The notes beneath the pieces are model-generated. The model saw only the letters and a program-made list of their open reading frames with translations. It made no database searches and was not told the origin of the DNA. The position numbers were made by a program, and so were the translations under genes. 64,000 bases of DNA from Sclerodactyla briareus (lineage: Eukaryota > Echinodermata > Holothuroidea > Dendrochirotida > Sclerodactylidae): assembly GCA_026419785.1 (NCBI GenBank), contig JAODTK010001688.1:209807-273806 (forward strand). Direction: 5' to 3'. Of the stretch, positions 61,805 through 64,000 are shown piece by piece. How positions within the stretch are numbered: position 1 is the first letter of the stretch; each line of letters starts with the position of its first letter.

Positions 61805-61907
61805 CTCTCGTTTTAATACATCGAGAGCCGCAACGAAATTGATAGATGTGTATGCGTTCGGCGACAAGAACCACCACTATAGCGATCCACGAGAGTACAA
61901 ACATCAT
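61805..61907 (-). CDS. Secreted SUEL-type lectin, exon 1 (signal peptide)
   Basis: This is the proposed first coding exon of the minus-strand lectin gene. Two adjacent ATGs (the upstream one at 61907-61905) open a frame MMFVLSWIAIVVVLVA, a classic hydrophobic signal peptide, followed by ERIHIYQFRCGSRCIKTR. A donor (cgagag|gtagtc, GT at 61804-61803) ends the exon in phase 1, which matches the entry phase of the next exon at 61228. The paired cysteines after the leader fit the start of a SUEL/Gal_lectin domain, where a first Cys is followed about ten residues later by L-x-C. The start was chosen because it gives the leader in frame with exon 2. The 5' UTR and promoter were not identified. A 151-aa open frame overlaps on the same strand in another frame, and I regard it as chance. 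Confidence 0.6.
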
Positions 61908-62082
61908 GGAAATATCTAAATCATCTGAAATTTGGTTTTGCAGAGATAGAGACAAGTTCCGTATCGGCAAAATATCACCACTATAATGAAAATAACGAGC
62001 ACTGAAAAATTAAAATTTGGTTACAAGACAAAGAGTACTGATGCGGCATTTGCAGCGCATGGATGCCGCATCAAGGCGAACT

Positions 62083-62367
62083 CCCACAGACACAAAACAA
62101 TTTCATACATTTTGAAAAGGCGTCCAAAAAAATGTTCTCATAACGATAAATGTTGTGCCTATTAACATTTTTCATTTTCATCGTTTCATTTCAAGGTCGA
62201 AACATGTTTGCAAACGTTTTATTAATGTTATATATGTTATAAATCGGAATACAATGTGCAAAAAAGGTTCTTATAACCATAATTTATATACCATTTATTA
62301 ATTTTTAAAATAAAACATTAGACAAACATTTTCATAACGTTTTAAAACAACGTTTGTGTTTGCTGGG
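62083..62367. mobile_element. MITE-like element, AACGTTTT family
   Basis: This AT-rich element of about 285 bases starts cccacagacacaaaac and ends aaacaacgtttgtgtttgctggg, which are inverted relatives. The inside is rich in aaacgttt and aacattt words on both strands. It resembles the ends of the element at 45814-48426. No coding capacity; the target duplication was not resolved. It lies just upstream (5') of lectin exon 1. Confidence 0.55.
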
Positions 62368-64000
62368 TTGATACATGACCTATCTCCCTCATATAAAGCA
62401 AGTTCAACGTCTTCATCCATGATTTGCAAGATAACATAGCCCTTACCGCAAACATCAGTACAGTTTATTCATTTTAAAATATTAACCGCCTTCGCCAATT
62501 ACTTTCACATTCATACCGCACACCACACCCGCATCCATGGAACCCTAGCCTAACACCAAAAACCATAATACGAATGCGGTCTCCATAGAATAACCCATAA
62601 AATGATAATCCACGCTCATCTCGACAGGCCAAGTAATTTATATCTGCTTTAAGGCTAAGTGGGAGAATATCATCCAGATACAGCACACGGGTTACTTGCC
62701 AAAACAACAAGGGTGTAATCTCGCGGGAAAGGAACGCACAACATTTAGACCGTATCTCAACGATGTGATGTAGCCCTTGCGGACCTAATGAAACTTTTCA
62801 GATTCTACTTCTGCCTGACCTGGAAATAGACATGAGGTCCAATTAGTTGGTGGCAAATAAAAAAGGTGAAGGAGTATCTCCATGTCGAACAGGTTTCTGA
62901 TTAACAGCGCGGCCGTGATTACAGGGATGGTGTCCATGCGAACCGGCTGTTTTCCTTTTAATAACTTCTGTCGTGTAAATTTTCGTACTGTTGTAATTCT
63001 TCTGATAATCATTACCGATCCGATTGGGTTCGTTGGTTGGGCAAATGTTTTTTTTCAGTTGACTACTAAATAATACTAATAATACCTGGTGCCTATGTTT
63101 TGCTTCTTTTCCGACGTGATCCAAGCGCTTCACTATATTACCCCATACCGAACTAACCGCGCTTTTGCTTGTTAGGCTAAACCAAAACAGTAAATGTCAG
63201 TGTGTAATTTCCTCTTTTTACGACACAACTTATTCGTTAGAATTACATCACTCTGGAACGTGGTAAGCTATCACTCCAGCTTTAAATTTCATCTTAAAGA
63301 GGATATTCCACTCTTCCTCATATGTCCAATTGAAGCGATATTTCTTCAGGAACCGACGGCGTTTTTCGACTGGAATTTTTTTTTTATTTCGAATGAATTC
63401 TCAATGGGGAATCGTAAATTTCACAAATTTCAGGCAGTGTGTGGGTGTACACGAATTGCGATCACTGGAAAACTCCGTAGTCTATTGGATCCATTTAAAC
63501 TGTTTTCATAAGAGGCCCTGGTGTGGTCTAGCTGCCTATGTAAAACTTATTCTATTGGACATGGAACAGACGGCGTTTTTAGGTTCAATCAGAAAATCGA
63601 ATAAAATCCGCCTCATAAATTTCCACGGTCGTCCCATGGCATGGGGTTGCTAACTAGTATTTGGTAATATTTTATTCGTGCGCTAATCGCAGCAAATATT
63701 GATATTATCAGAGTTATTAGCTAATGTCATCATATTAATGTTTAATGTTAACCTAACATTTCATATTGTGTGCATGTCCTATTTTATGTCAGCCGAATTA
63801 TACCACAGACGAAGTTTAACTTGAAATATAGAGAGGCCATATAATGTTGGCAAAGTCACATTGACCTGCGCGAGGCCAACGAGCCTAGTTTTCAAATAAC
63901 ACGAATCTTGTCAAATATGGCCATTAATGCCGATACTGTGATTATTCGGAGTGCTTATATCTGTAATATAGATTATGTATTATATTTCATATCCGGACGG
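62368..64000. other. Upstream flank of the lectin gene; no gene recognised
   Basis: AT-rich DNA with overlapping frames of about 100 residues on both strands at 62.5-63.65 kb, none with a known domain. Promoter elements for the lectin gene would be expected in or near 61.9-62.5 kb, but none stands out. Confidence 0.45.

Noticed and set aside
61412-61867. 151-residue open frame, minus strand, considered as a cytokine-like protein
   Set aside because: It overlaps lectin exon 1 in another frame and continues into its intron; cysteine spacing fits no family without arbitrary frame changes.
1-64000. CRISPR arrays, rRNA genes, bacterial operons, retroviral or LTR elements
   Set aside because: No regularly spaced identical repeats, no rRNA-like blocks, no Shine-Dalgarno-led gene strings, and no recognisable gag/pol or paired LTRs were seen.

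Overview
The window looks like metazoan nuclear DNA from a marine invertebrate, most plausibly a deuterostome such as an echinoderm or hemichordate. The reasons are GT-AG introns with very short exons, a CELSR-type laminin-G exon, a SUEL (rhamnose/galactose-binding) lectin gene, abundant small DNA-transposon relics, microsatellites, tRNA-like SINE pieces and many AGGCCT motifs. The phylum is inference. There are no long intact genes. Most of the 64 kb is intron or intergenic DNA filled with repeats, and the longest open frames are chance or repeat-driven.

Layout. 1-2 kb: one clear plus-strand exon (1701-1905) encodes part of a laminin-G domain, closest in pattern to Flamingo/CELSR cadherins. 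2-39 kb: no gene I can name. It holds a three-copy ~340 bp tandem block (5.05-6.49 kb), a small MITE (4.66 kb), microsatellites, a 2.6 kb element with ~390 bp terminal inverted repeats (27.6-30.2 kb), SINE-like pieces (5.9, 26.9, 38.3 kb) and one weak exon candidate (22.35 kb).

39-62 kb: a minus-strand gene can be assembled from short exons that share phase-1 junctions. The first exon (61805-61907) supplies a signal peptide. Exons at 61133-61228, 60697-60753 and 60109-60198 complete a SUEL/Gal_lectin domain ending in the diagnostic ESVFDDPCRG block. Downstream, exons of ~20 codons at 57.3, 43.1 (doubtful), 42.85, 42.0, 40.7 and 39.4 kb each carry one C-x4/5-C-x10/11-C-x-C module resembling the BR3P/CXCXC repeats of VEGF-C and silk-type proteins. 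Several of these small exons are off by one base or lack a clean splice site, so they are either decaying or touched by assembly indels. This lectin plus cysteine-cassette gene is the most interesting item.

The large intron between 43 and 57 kb is a nest of mobile DNA: a ~2.2 kb and a ~4 kb copy of one GGCGGCG-ended family, an eight-unit ~200 bp satellite-like array, a perfect 44 bp inverted repeat, and the 3' end of a LINE reverse transcriptase. It also holds a plausible plus-strand first exon (49335-49405) next to a CpG-rich stretch. Poly(G)/poly(C) runs of 10-24 bases recur throughout on both strands.
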